A stretch of 64,000 nt of DNA from a virus: positions 1-64,000 of the IMG/VR virus record IMGVR_UViG_3300018080_000112, one strand, 5' to 3'. This document shows positions 55,194 to 63,174 of this stretch, in pieces. Position numbers and translations under genes: made by a program. How positions within the stretch are numbered: position 1 is the stretch's first letter; every line of letters begins with the position of its first letter. The notes beneath the pieces were generated by a model that was not told the origin of the DNA, made no database searches, and saw only the letters and a list, made by a program, of their open reading frames with translations.

Positions 55194-55396
55194 CACCAGC
55201 TACCCAAAACGCTCTTCAATTCCATCACCGAAATCGAATCCGAAGCGATCTCCTCCGGATAAATCATTCCATCACCCTGGTACATCAACTTGACATTCAA
55301 GGACTGACTCGACATACCACCCTTGTCCAATGAAATCTCCAGTGACAAACTCCGAAAAGCGCTCTTTATCGCTTCTTCCACTTCGTGCTCATCCAT
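55193..55396 (-). CDS. hypothetical protein, 67 aa
   Basis: MDEHEVEEAIKSAFRSLSLEISLDKGGMSSQSLNVKLMYQGDGMIYPEEI: short alpha-beta protein. Start lies in the last codons of the upstream gene. Confidence 0.64.
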   Translation of the reverse strand: MDEHEVEEAIKSAFRSLSLEISLDKGGMSSQSLNVKLMYQGDGMIYPEEIASDSISVMELKSVLGSW

Positions 55397-56570
55397 CTTG
55401 TGCCTCTTTATCTTCCGCAAAGAGGTCTTCCACAGGACAGTCAAACAAAGCAACGAGTGCCTTCTTATGTTTGTCCGCGACTTTACGAGATAATCCGCGT
55501 TCGATTATCGAAAGTTGTCTTGTGGAAATGCCTGTGTGAAAAGTAACTTCGTCCAAAGACATACCGGTTTCATTTCGAATCTTCCGCAGCATCGGGATAA
55601 TGATCTTCGGCAAGCCTTCCTTTCTCGGTATGGTCGGTTTATTCATTTTGTTCTCCTTCCTTGATTTCTTTTTTACAGATTTCTTTTTATGAGATTCTTC
55701 AATCCCGCTTCCTAATCCCCACCTTTGACGATTATCCGGCTCTTCCCACAAACCACCAGCCCCAGGATGAGCCAAAGAAGAAGATGCAACATCACAAGAG
55801 ACACACAAAAAGACCTCTTTGTTGCTGTTCCAAATCAAATGGTCGTCTTGCTCATCCTCCCCACAATACCAACATTTGAAAATTCGACCTCGCGGCTCTC
55901 CATCTTCCTTTGTCATCGGTCGCTTATATGTTTCAACCGCTGCGTCATTCATAATTGTCAAATCACTTACCTGGTCATCCAGCGAACAAAACAATGACTC
56001 GTCTGATACAAAGGGCTTTAAATATTTTGATCGTGATGGATGACGAATCTTGCGTAATGCTCTCGCTCCGACCTGATTGACTCTTCCAGCACCAACACCA
56101 AGAGACTCACCAATCTCTCGCTCCGTTTTTCCAGCAATAAAATAACTTCTTAGAATAAACGCCTCTTTCGGCGACAATGTATCCAATACTTTCTCGATTT
56201 GACTACGTAACTCCAATTTATCAAAAACCTGGTCTGGCGAACTCAACAAGCGCTCCTGGTGCCCCGTTAACATCGGAACTATCTCATCCTTGTTCAGCTT
56301 CGAGCGAATCACGTTCTTCTTTATATCCATCACAGCATCTGGAAATAGTTCCTTCAGAGATACGTGATAGAAATCAGCCAAAGCAACCGCTGCAACACGC
56401 CACACCCCGCGCTTAGTAACCGGAGAAACCTTCAAAAGTTCTAGTTCCGAATAAGACGCCACTGAAACACCCAGAAGACAAGACAACTCTGGTATTGTCA
56501 AACCTAACTTCGTCCGTCTCTCCTTCAGCAAATTACTCCGAATACGGATCTCAACTTCAAGCTCTTTCAT
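55389..56570 (-). CDS. XRE / sigma-70 region 4 / zinc / XRE fusion regulator, 393 aa
   Basis: Four modules: an XRE-type HTH (11-50, KERRTKLGLTIPELSCLLGVS), a sigma-70 region 4-type HTH (128-180, LDTLSPKEAFILRSYFIAGKTEREIGESLGVGAGRVNQVGARALRKIRH), a zinc ribbon (C233-x2-C236 ... C256-x2-C259), and a second XRE HTH (325-385, MSLDEVTFHTGISTRQLSIIERGLS). AAGGAGAAC precedes an in-frame ATG at residue 309 (position 55646), so an 85-aa second HTH could also be made alone. No region 2 is present, so it is not a complete sigma factor. Probably a phage transcription regulator. Confidence 0.8.
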   Translation of the reverse strand: MKELEVEIRIRSNLLKERRTKLGLTIPELSCLLGVSVASYSELELLKVSPVTKRGVWRVAAVALADFYHVSLKELFPDAVMDIKKNVIRSKLNKDEIVPMLTGHQERLLSSPDQVFDKLELRSQIEKVLDTLSPKEAFILRSYFIAGKTEREIGESLGVGAGRVNQVGARALRKIRHPSRSKYLKPFVSDESLFCSLDDQVSDLTIMNDAAVETYKRPMTKEDGEPRGRIFKCWYCGEDEQDDHLIWNSNKEVFLCVSCDVASSSLAHPGAGGLWEEPDNRQRWGLGSGIEESHKKKSVKKKSRKENKMNKPTIPRKEGLPKIIIPMLRKIRNETGMSLDEVTFHTGISTRQLSIIERGLSRKVADKHKKALVALFDCPVEDLFAEDKEAQDG

Positions 56571-56820
56571 GAGCTACCACCACCGGCTCATCCAACACGA
56601 CCTCATCACGAGCCAGAATGAACATGTGGACGGGAACGGACTCCTCAATACCGTCACGCATCATCGATGTGACGCCCAAAGACTGTTCTTTGTCAATTCG
56701 CCACCCCTGGTTAAACAGCGTTTCCAGTTCATCGGCTCGCTCTTTCGTCCCGTGCTCCCCTTGGTAACGACCCGCATAAAACATGAAAACCTTGTACTTC
56801 TTCTTTGTAATCTGTTCCAT
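56557..56820 (-). CDS. hypothetical protein, 87 aa
   Basis: MEQITKKKYKVFMFYAGRYQGEHGTKERADELETLFNQGWRIDKEQSLG: small alpha/beta protein resembling DUF4177-type folds in layout. The start overlaps the upstream stop region. Confidence 0.66.
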   Translation of the reverse strand: MEQITKKKYKVFMFYAGRYQGEHGTKERADELETLFNQGWRIDKEQSLGVTSMMRDGIEESVPVHMFILARDEVVLDEPVVVAHERA

Positions 56821-56827
56821 CTTCCCT

Positions 56828-57151
56828 TCACTCCTCTTGTTTCTCTTGTTGCTCTTGTTCCAAAACGTCCTCAAAGAACCTCGCATCTACCCGCGACACA
56901 AACGCCAATAGCGATTTGTGCATCTTGTAGCTCTCCAACAAATCATCCCACTTGCGCATCCAGTCCAAAATCCCCTCTTCCGTCACACAGCACATCTGTT
57001 GCCACAGCGCCAGCAAAGTGAACTCCTTGAAAAACTCCTTTGGTAAACCACCAAACTCATACTCCCGCTGAATCTCCGTCACCATCTGCAATACATACGT
57101 CCGCGCATACTTCCGCCGCAACATCAAACGCTGTGTCTCACTTATATCCAT
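56828..57151 (-). CDS. hypothetical helical protein, 107 aa
   Basis: All-helical, Trp/Cys-containing (FTLLALWQQMCCVTEEGILDWMRKWDDLL), ends in Glu/Gln repeats. Class D array upstream. Unrecognised. Confidence 0.66.
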   Translation of the reverse strand: MDISETQRLMLRRKYARTYVLQMVTEIQREYEFGGLPKEFFKEFTLLALWQQMCCVTEEGILDWMRKWDDLLESYKMHKSLLAFVSRVDARFFEDVLEQEQQEKQEE

Positions 57152-57166
57152 CGAACCGGCTCCTTC

Positions 57167-57364
57167 AAGGCTGTTGATCTCTCTACAGAAATACGCTCAA
57201 GGCTGTTGATGCGTCTGTCCAAAGTGGGCGCGGCGGTTGACATTAGACTCCTTTTTCTACCTGGCTGTTGACTCGTGGGAATACCGCTTCAAGACTATTG
57301 ATCCCTCGTCTCTGATTTTTCAAGGCTGTTGACAAGGACAAATCAATGACGCAAGGCTGTTGAT
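57167..57364 (+). repeat. class D repeat array, seven copies
   Basis: Units at 57167, 57199, 57230, 57261, 57291, 57322 and 57353: spacing 32, 31, 31, 30, 31, 31. Fills the gene-free gap 57152-57394. Confidence 0.85.
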
Positions 57365-57394
57365 ACCCTTGACGATCCCACGTGGATATTGCTC

Positions 57395-57850
57395 TTATAC
57401 CCTCGGATCTCTCCGCGCTACAGGAACCTCCAGTCCCTTCTCAATGTAATACGCCAGCACACCCTCCGCGACCTTACCCAACTCCTCTACAGCTTCCCCC
57501 GGTGTCTCTCCTGTTTGACTGCATGCGCTGTGACCGAAATCCGGTAGCCACGCCAACCAATAGCTGTCTTCACCGTCCTCCATCCACTGCAAAGAGACCG
57601 GATACAACCTCAAAATCTCATCACCCGTTAACTTCTCCCCGTTGTAAGGGTGCGTACTTTCCGGACATAGCGGCTTGTACTTACCAAAATTGTAACGGTC
57701 ATTGTAGTGCTGCATCGCCGCCGCCCACGAAAGCGCCTCAAAAGACTCTACATGCTTCCGATCCACACCAAAAGCTAAATCCTTCTGTGTGTGATTCTCC
57801 GGGACCAAACCAGCATCACCGTCCGCCGTCTCCCATATCTCAAATTTCAT
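57395..57850 (-). CDS. HicB-like domain protein, 151 aa
   Basis: The C-terminal half (SYWLAWLPDFGHSACSQTGETPGEAVEELGKVAEGVLAYYIEKGLEVP) matches the HicB antitoxin fold. The N-terminal half is unrelated to HicB. No HicA toxin is adjacent, so this may be a stand-alone or repurposed antitoxin. Confidence 0.75.
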   Translation of the reverse strand: MKFEIWETADGDAGLVPENHTQKDLAFGVDRKHVESFEALSWAAAMQHYNDRYNFGKYKPLCPESTHPYNGEKLTGDEILRLYPVSLQWMEDGEDSYWLAWLPDFGHSACSQTGETPGEAVEELGKVAEGVLAYYIEKGLEVPVARRDPRV

Positions 57851-57862
57851 CTCTCTTCTCCC

Positions 57863-58156
57863 CAGGCTGTTGACCTCGAAACCGTCTCTGGTTCAAGACT
57901 GTTGACTTTCTGAAACACTGAAACAAAGCTGTTGACCCTTGTGAGATATCTTTTCAAAGCTGTTGACCCTCCGAAACCTCATAGCCCAAGGTTGTTGACA
58001 TTTCGTCTCTTACGCAAACAAAGCTGTTGATATCCTCGATAACGGTTCTCAAGGCTGTTGATCTCTCCACAGAGATACGCGCAAGGCTGTTGACTATCTG
58101 CAGGTTGTCGCTCAAGGCTGTTGATTTCGCCAATGACGGAACTCAAGGCTGTTGAC
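57863..58156 (+). repeat. class D repeat array, ten copies
   Basis: Units at 57863, 57895, 57925, 57956, 57988, 58020, 58051, 58083, 58114 and 58145 (30-32 bp apart). Longest array in the window; the gap 57851-58169 is otherwise empty. Confidence 0.88.
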
Positions 58157-58169
58157 ACAGACAGGAGCT

Positions 58170-58478
58170 TCACAGCTTCGATACATCCGTCACCACCACA
58201 TCATCTCCCTTCAGATCTGTCCGACAAACGACACGCGGTGACACACCTGCAAACTTCTCCCGATACTCCCGTATAACCGGCGAATCCAACTCCGGATAGA
58301 TCCCGTGAATGTTCCAGAACCCTACATTGTCCGACTCTTTGCGGAACTCTCCGTACAACCCGTAACTCATCTCGATCACCAGGTCACCCTCCGGCGATAC
58401 GTCAGCATCTAAGAACGCCTGCGCGATCACCTCGTGAACTCGATACTTCTCCTGGTTTGTCTGGCTCATCTGACTCAT
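58170..58478 (-). CDS. hypothetical protein, 102 aa
   Basis: MSQMSQTNQEKYRVHEVIAQAFLDADVSPEGDLVIEMSYGLYGEFRKE; alpha/beta, C-terminal VVCRTDLKGDDVVVTDVSKL. The ATG at 58478 overlaps the upstream stop (ATGA). Confidence 0.67.
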   Translation of the reverse strand: MSQMSQTNQEKYRVHEVIAQAFLDADVSPEGDLVIEMSYGLYGEFRKESDNVGFWNIHGIYPELDSPVIREYREKFAGVSPRVVCRTDLKGDDVVVTDVSKL

Positions 58479-58993
58479 CTGGCTTTTTTGAGAAAATTCC
58501 GATTGTCCGGAAGCGTCTCCATGATCTCCGTCACTTGCTTCAAAGACAACGGAAGATAGTTGTTGTTGTCCACTCCAACATCCCATTGTTTACCAACAGG
58601 AGGCAAACCGCCGTGACTGTGACCGTACAGTTGCCAACTGTTGTAATGAGAAAGACCCCAAACTCGCATCGCGTAATGACAAACCACAATGTGCTGACCC
58701 GAAAGCTTCTTCTCCCAGATCTCATGTGCTGTCTTGTCCAACCACTGGTCGTGACTACCGCGCAAAAAGATGTGCGTCCCGTTCAGAGCCTCCACATACC
58801 TTTGCGCATCTTCGCCCCGTCGTAACGTGAAATCACCAGCATGCACCACAATGTCATTGTCCGTGACCACGCTGTTGTGCAAACGAGCCAACTCCACATC
58901 CATCTCCTCCACCGTCGCAAACGGACGGTCACAGTACTTGATGATGTTCGTGTGTCCGTAGTGCTCGTCCGCTGTGAAAAAATATGTGCTCAT
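58475..58993 (-). CDS. metallophosphoesterase, 172 aa
   Basis: FTADEHYGHTNII, VVHAGDFTL, FLRGSHDQW and VVCHYAMRVW ... YGHSHGGLP are the calcineurin-like phosphoesterase motifs (metal ligands D/H, GD, GxHD, H, GHxH); the third block reads GSHD instead of GNHD. Related small phosphoesterases act on nucleotides, phosphodiesters or RNA ends; substrate unknown. Confidence 0.85.
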   Translation of the reverse strand: MSTYFFTADEHYGHTNIIKYCDRPFATVEEMDVELARLHNSVVTDNDIVVHAGDFTLRRGEDAQRYVEALNGTHIFLRGSHDQWLDKTAHEIWEKKLSGQHIVVCHYAMRVWGLSHYNSWQLYGHSHGGLPPVGKQWDVGVDNNNYLPLSLKQVTEIMETLPDNRNFLKKAR

Positions 58994-59013
58994 CCCCGTA
59001 TCTACTCCGTTTC

Positions 59014-59271
59014 AAGACTGTTGACCTACCTAAAGAACTCAAAAAAGGCTGTTGACGATACATACTTACCTTTTCAAGACCGTTGACCCTGTTATTACGG
59101 GCAAAAAGGCTGTTGACCGTACCCGTCATGAAGCTCAAGGCTGTTGACACCTTCGCTGTTCCGCTCAAGGCTGTTGACAACGGTTTAGCCTTTTCTCAAG
59201 GCTGTTGACTATCAAGATGAGACAATCAAGGCTGTTGACTTGGACTCCCGACATCATTCAAGGTTGTTGAC
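59014..59271 (+). repeat. class D repeat array, nine copies
   Basis: Units at 59014, 59045, 59076, 59106, 59137, 59167, 59198, 59228 and 59260 (30-32 bp). The gap 58994-59293 contains nothing else. Confidence 0.88.
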
Positions 59272-59293
59272 TCAGGTGAAACTCCTAACGTCA

Positions 59294-60181
59294 TCAATCT
59301 AACATCCGCTCTAACTCACGTACACGCTCTTGTAACGACGCTCGACCACGAGCCATCACTCCCATCAACTTCCAATACACGTCATGCAAATGATCCGGCA
59401 ATAACTCGCCTTCATCCAACTTACGACCGTCTACATGAAAACCTCCCGGCGATACACGCAACTTCTCCACCTCTGAACCATCATCCGCCAAGATCACAAA
59501 TATCAGGTCCTCGACAGCACCACATCCGTCCAAAAAATCACACATCGCTCGATACACCCGCTTGTCATGCGAACTGTGTACCTTTAAACCCCAAGTCTTA
59601 TCCTCCAACAAAACGTTGTCTGCACAGAAACCGTCCGTACCAACCTCCAACACCACGCGCTCTCCCACCTTCCGCACACGACCATCAGCACCCTCCTTCT
59701 CCACCGGTAATAGAAATCGGACACGATTGCTCTCGCCAACCCCGATCTTCACACCTCCAGACCCCACAACTACTCCCACCGCGTGACGCTCATCATCGAA
59801 ATCACTCCACTGTGCGCCAGCTTCCACTACAAAACCACCACTTCGATCCAACACCCCTGACCCCGCTTCGACCCCGCCTTCCTCACCGGACCCCACAGCG
59901 GAACTCGACCCCGACAACTCACGCGACTCCAACCACTCGTAATACCCCTCCACCAAACATCGAAACTCCACCGGCGTTACCAACAACGCCTCCTCCCTGT
60001 CCGATACAAAAATTCCCTCCTCCACAAATGACTCCGCAGATTGATCCGTCACATACGGTCGCGTGTCCCCTACCTCATCTCGATAATCCGACCAAACTCG
60101 ATCACCACTCACACGCATCACAAACGAATGACCCTTCCCACGTCCACCCCAAACCTGTCCTACCTCCACACGCTGTACCAT
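59294..60181 (-). CDS. hypothetical protein, 295 aa
   Basis: Gly/Val/Glu-rich with a Ser/Gly linker (SGSSSAVGSGEEGGVEAGSGV, about 92-113), then VRFLLPVEKEG and a helical C-terminus (DVYWKLMGVMARGRASLQERVRELERMLD). Unusual for the window in its many GGx/GTG codons. The ATG at 60181 follows AAAGGAG; a class A element precedes it. Confidence 0.68.
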   Translation of the reverse strand: MVQRVEVGQVWGGRGKGHSFVMRVSGDRVWSDYRDEVGDTRPYVTDQSAESFVEEGIFVSDREEALLVTPVEFRCLVEGYYEWLESRELSGSSSAVGSGEEGGVEAGSGVLDRSGGFVVEAGAQWSDFDDERHAVGVVVGSGGVKIGVGESNRVRFLLPVEKEGADGRVRKVGERVVLEVGTDGFCADNVLLEDKTWGLKVHSSHDKRVYRAMCDFLDGCGAVEDLIFVILADDGSEVEKLRVSPGGFHVDGRKLDEGELLPDHLHDVYWKLMGVMARGRASLQERVRELERMLD

Positions 60182-60222
60182 CTCCCCTACGCTCCTTTCT
60201 ATTTCCCATCCCAAACGTTCAC

Positions 60223-60258
60223 TTATAGAGACACAACTTTTTTCCAAATGTAACCACT
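60223..60258 (-). promoter_or_regulatory. class A promoter-like element
   Basis: AGTGGTTACATTTGG then TGTGTCTCTATAA, 42-77 bp upstream of the start at 60181. Confidence 0.62.
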
Positions 60259-60356
60259 ACACCCATCATGAACCTATACACCAAGATTTTACCCCGCACA
60301 TATACACCCCCCTCTAACAACACAGACAAACACAGACCCACTTTCGCTGTCTCAAT

Positions 60357-60462
60357 TTTTTCTCTGAAAAACTGACGCCAGAAATAATACATGACTTTTT
60401 TATCCAAATTTTTCTCAGAAAAATGTAGACCTGTTTCTTCACTGTAATTTTTCTCTGAAAAA
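60357..60462. repeat. A/T-rich inverted repeats, three copies
   Basis: TTTTTCTCTGAAAAACTGA, TTTTTCTCAGAAAAA and TTTTTCTCTGAAAAACTGA at about 60357, 60412 and 60447, each a small perfect or near-perfect inverted repeat. Confidence 0.7.
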
Positions 60463-60726
60463 CTGAATTCCCACTAGGGGATACCTTACGATCTGCGTTT
60501 TGTAGTTTGGATAGGGGGGGGCATAAATCGCCGCCGAAAGTCGCCAAAAAGCGACCTAATCAGCGATCTGCGGCGCGTTCTCTGGTGCATGCGGCTGGCG
60601 GCTGGCGTCTCGTCCCTACATGCGTCCTTGCTATTCATTTACACGTTGTCGGCACATTCGCAAACGGCTCTGTATATACGTGTCTCTGGCAAAAGCCCCT
60701 AGCTGTTCAGATCAGCTTATCAATAT

Positions 60727-60913
60727 GAGCTTTATGATACGGCGCAGATGATCGGCGCAACTTGTCAATATGGGCTTTATGATATGACCGTTATGATACG
60801 ACGCTTTTGCAAAACGCTCTGTATGACAACTTGTCAATATGGCGTTTATGATACGGGCTTTATGATACGGCGCTTTTCATAGAGGGCTTTATGATATGGC
60901 GTTTATGATACGG
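60727..60913 (+). repeat. TTTATGATACGG direct repeats
   Basis: TTTATGATACGG and close variants (TTTATGATATG, TTATGATACGA) occur at least seven times, often with CAATATGAGC or GGGC before them. Confidence 0.75.
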
Positions 60914-60937
60914 TCGTTTTGGCGACACACAAAAAAT

Positions 60938-60950
60938 GTTAGGACCTAAC
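60938..60950. promoter_or_regulatory. class C palindrome
   Basis: Perfect GTTAGGACCTAAC in the gene-free region, between two repeat families. Confidence 0.6.
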
Positions 60951-60989
60951 CCCAAGGCGCTTCCCCTGGCATGACTTTTGACGGCGGTG

Positions 60990-61115
60990 AAGTACTGAAC
61001 AACTGACCGAAATTCCGAAGTACTGAACAGACCTTGGAAATCTGAGACTACTGAACAACTGACAGAAAAACGGACGGCGCGACTCCGGCGAAGAATCACT
61101 GAACAACTGACCGAA
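60990..61115 (+). repeat. ACTGAACAACTGACCGAAATT direct repeats
   Basis: ACTGAACAACTGACCGAAAT near 60995 and 61089 and the variant ACTGAACAACTGACAGAAAA near 61049, plus a shorter ACTGAACAGACC copy near 61021. Confidence 0.75.
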
Positions 61116-61296
61116 ATTCGTCCGTCCAATTCCTACGCCGGACGTAGGTCAAAAAAAGCGCGAAGTCTTTTATCTCGTAGGGGGAGATTTTTTACCCGAA
61201 GTGACCTAAGTGATTGAAAATACTACGGCGAGATTTTGGCGAGATTCCGCGAGATTTGTAGGACGCGGAGCGGCTCTTGACACTGAACAGAACCGA

Positions 61297-61503
61297 CTAG
61301 TTGCTTTGCGGCTTGCCTAGCAACGGACAACCGGCGGCGCACGGCATCTCGGCGCAGTCCAGATCATGCTCCGCCTGATACTCTTCGGGGTCCACATCAT
61401 CACCAAGGATTGGCGCGGCGTGATCCCGACAAGCACCTTCAGCCGATTCCTCTTGTGCAGCGCAGTGACGATCCCACGCCTCTACGTTATGATCGTAGCT
61501 CAT
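61297..61503 (-). CDS. small acidic Cys-containing protein, 68 aa
   Basis: MSYDHNVEAWDRHCAAQEESAEGACRDHAAP ... LDCAEMPCAAGCPLL: Cys and His spaced as in a small metal site. First gene beyond the repeat-rich region. Unrecognised. Confidence 0.62.
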   Translation of the reverse strand: MSYDHNVEAWDRHCAAQEESAEGACRDHAAPILGDDVDPEEYQAEHDLDCAEMPCAAGCPLLGKPQSN

Positions 61504-61506
61504 TGG

Positions 61507-61698
61507 TCAACCTCCATTCTGGCTTGCGTTCTCCGCTTGCTCTTGGTCCTCTTGTTCCAGTTCCTTGGCAAGCTCAACACACTCCTCCAAGGGGTCCTCA
61601 ATGGCATAACACGCGGCGACAGGGTCATAACCGCAAGAGACCTCTCCGACCTTCTCCGCGATCCACTCTAGCTTTTCTCGTAGCTTTTTCGCCTTCAT
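61507..61698 (-). CDS. small helical protein, 63 aa
   Basis: MKAKKLREKLEWIAEKVGEVSCGYDPVAACYAI; charged helices, Glu/Gln-rich end. Unrecognised. Confidence 0.64.
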   Translation of the reverse strand: MKAKKLREKLEWIAEKVGEVSCGYDPVAACYAIEDPLEECVELAKELEQEDQEQAENASQNGG

Positions 61699-61701
61699 CA
61701 G

Positions 61702-62106
61702 TCAACCTCCAATCCATTCCGGCTTGAGTTCTTCGGGAATGAAGTCTTCCAGAAACACATCCCACGACCCGTCATCGTACTGACGTTCAAGGATGTAGCT
61801 GTTGGGTCCAAGGACCTTGAAACGAAGCGTCGTGTCCGCCGGAGGGTTCTCTGTGCCGAGATATCCCCACTCCTCCACGTGGTCATTCTCCCAATGATCC
61901 ATAAGCTCGCCAAGGGTGAAGGTCTGCGGCTCCTTCTCAAACGACTCAAGGTGCTCGCACTGTTCCTCGAACTCTCGATCCGCTTCGGGCTGATACAGCG
62001 CTTGGCGTTGCTTGCTATGCTCATCCAGTAGCTCGTTGGCGGTCTTGTGATGCTCGACAAGCATCTTCGCTTCGCCCGGTTTCAGTCCATCCCAGAAATT
62101 GCTCAT
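61702..62106 (-). CDS. hypothetical protein, 134 aa
   Basis: Helical acidic N-terminus (MSNFWDGLKPGEAKMLVEHHKTANELLDEHSKQRQ) and a beta-rich C-terminus (RFKVLGPNSYILERQYDDGSWDVFLEDFIPEE). Class B element upstream. Unrecognised. Confidence 0.68.
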   Translation of the reverse strand: MSNFWDGLKPGEAKMLVEHHKTANELLDEHSKQRQALYQPEADREFEEQCEHLESFEKEPQTFTLGELMDHWENDHVEEWGYLGTENPPADTTLRFKVLGPNSYILERQYDDGSWDVFLEDFIPEELKPEWIGG

Positions 62107-62142
62107 TGTCCAATCCTCCAATCCGCAAAGGGTTACACTAGA

Positions 62143-62167
62143 TCAAGGGCAAGCCTTTTTTCTGACT
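62143..62167 (-). promoter_or_regulatory. class B promoter-like element
   Basis: Variant AGTCAGAAAAAAGGC then TTGCCCTTGA, 37 bp upstream of the start at 62106. Confidence 0.58.
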
Positions 62168-62684
62168 ACTCTTCAAGCTCTTGCCACTGCAGCACACAAG
62201 GTCCGCCGCGCTCGAAAACAGGTCGCGGAATGGTCGCAAAGATCTTTTCCTGGAACATCATCTCGTCTACTTTGCGCGGACCAGGATCAAGGGTCAGTGA
62301 GTACATCCCGATCATAAAGACCTCGTTGGGGTAACGGGTCTCGAAGATCTGAACAGTCTCCGCCCCGCTTGTGACGTACCCAAACCGGCGGATATCCTCA
62401 AAGGCAATCGAGGGATAATAGCCACGCGGCTCTTTGGCGTAGTTCAGCTTGCCGGGGTCCGGGCTATCCAATAACAGCCTTGCACATTCCTTGAAGTACA
62501 ACCGCCGCTGGATCTGTTTCGCCGCTACGTACCCTTCATCTGTCAAGGTCCCGTGGGAGTCCAGCAAGCCACGGTTCTGAAGTGCTTGGACCTTTTGCTT
62601 GTGGAAGGACGGCTTGACCTTCCAGCCCTTCGAGCGGAGCACCAGCACCGCAAACAACTCTTGTCCCCTGTTCAGCTTTTTCAT
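62166..62684 (-). CDS. winged-helix-like protein, 172 aa
   Basis: N-terminal KPSFHKQKVQALQNRGLLDSHGTLTDEGYVAAKQIQRRL is a winged-helix pattern like those at 23125, 26099, 52048 and 52607; the C-terminal 110 residues are a beta-rich domain. Unrecognised overall. Confidence 0.67.
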   Translation of the reverse strand: MKKLNRGQELFAVLVLRSKGWKVKPSFHKQKVQALQNRGLLDSHGTLTDEGYVAAKQIQRRLYFKECARLLLDSPDPGKLNYAKEPRGYYPSIAFEDIRRFGYVTSGAETVQIFETRYPNEVFMIGMYSLTLDPGPRKVDEMMFQEKIFATIPRPVFERGGPCVLQWQELEE

Positions 62685-63046
62685 GTATCTGTTCCTTTCG
62701 CCGGGTTCGTGATATCCCGGTAGATCTCGAAAGCTTTCCGAACCACTTCGGATTGGTCGCCCGGTACGGCTCGCACAACGGTCTCAAACAGCGCATCACT
62801 GTCGTCTTCATCATCACACTCAAAGATATCTTGATCGTGCTCATAGGACCAGTGACGCCCCGTGTTGTGGTCATAGATGTTGATCGTATGACACTTGCCA
62901 GGGAGTTCCAGATCATAGACGTAATCCGTAACATCTGCAAAGGTCTCGAAACCATGAAGGACGGCGTCAGCCTTCAGAGCGCCGTTCACAAATTCGGTGT
63001 TGCCTGTGCTGAAAAGGTACAAAGTAAACCCTTGAAGCTTCGTCAT
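62681..63046 (-). CDS. hypothetical protein, 121 aa
   Basis: MTKLQGFTLYLFSTGNTEFVNGALKADAVLHGFETFADVTDYVYDLELPGKCHTINIYDHN; alpha/beta, with an acidic C-terminal half (DIFECDDEDDSDALFE). Stop overlaps the next start. Confidence 0.67.
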   Translation of the reverse strand: MTKLQGFTLYLFSTGNTEFVNGALKADAVLHGFETFADVTDYVYDLELPGKCHTINIYDHNTGRHWSYEHDQDIFECDDEDDSDALFETVVRAVPGDQSEVVRKAFEIYRDITNPAKGTDT

Positions 63047-63174
63047 TTTACCATCTCCCGTTGTCTGTTTGTCTGTCCTACTTAGCAAGACGTTAGCCGT
63101 TTCGAGATCTGACAAGGTTTCTGAAAAAGTTAGAAGCGAAGCACCTAAATAGTTAGAAGCGAAGCGCTGAAATA

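Larger units (their letters stand above)
60259..61290. other. gene-free repeat-rich region, candidate replication origin
   Basis: About 1 kb without a credible gene. Contains three copies of an inverted TTTTTCTC(T/A)GAAAAA (60357, 60412, 60447), at least seven TTTATGATA(C/T)GG-type repeats in 60727-60913, three copies of CTGAACAACTGACCGAAATTC-type repeats in 60996-61115, and a class C palindrome. Tandem direct repeats plus A/T-rich inverted repeats are typical of phage replication origins. No DnaA-box consensus was recognised. Confidence 0.6.

Noticed and set aside
54209-55333. 374-aa plus-strand ORF
   Set aside because: Antisense to three well-supported minus-strand genes; Pro/Thr/His-rich composition typical of a shadow frame.
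57167-57364. Class D arrays as CRISPR arrays
   Set aside because: Repeat of 11-12 nt and about 19 nt between units are too short for known CRISPR types, and copies tolerate substitutions.
60860-61129. Minus-strand ORF in the repeat-rich region
   Set aside because: Its translation is internally repetitive (VSCSV, SVVQYF) because it reads the direct repeats; no ribosome site.
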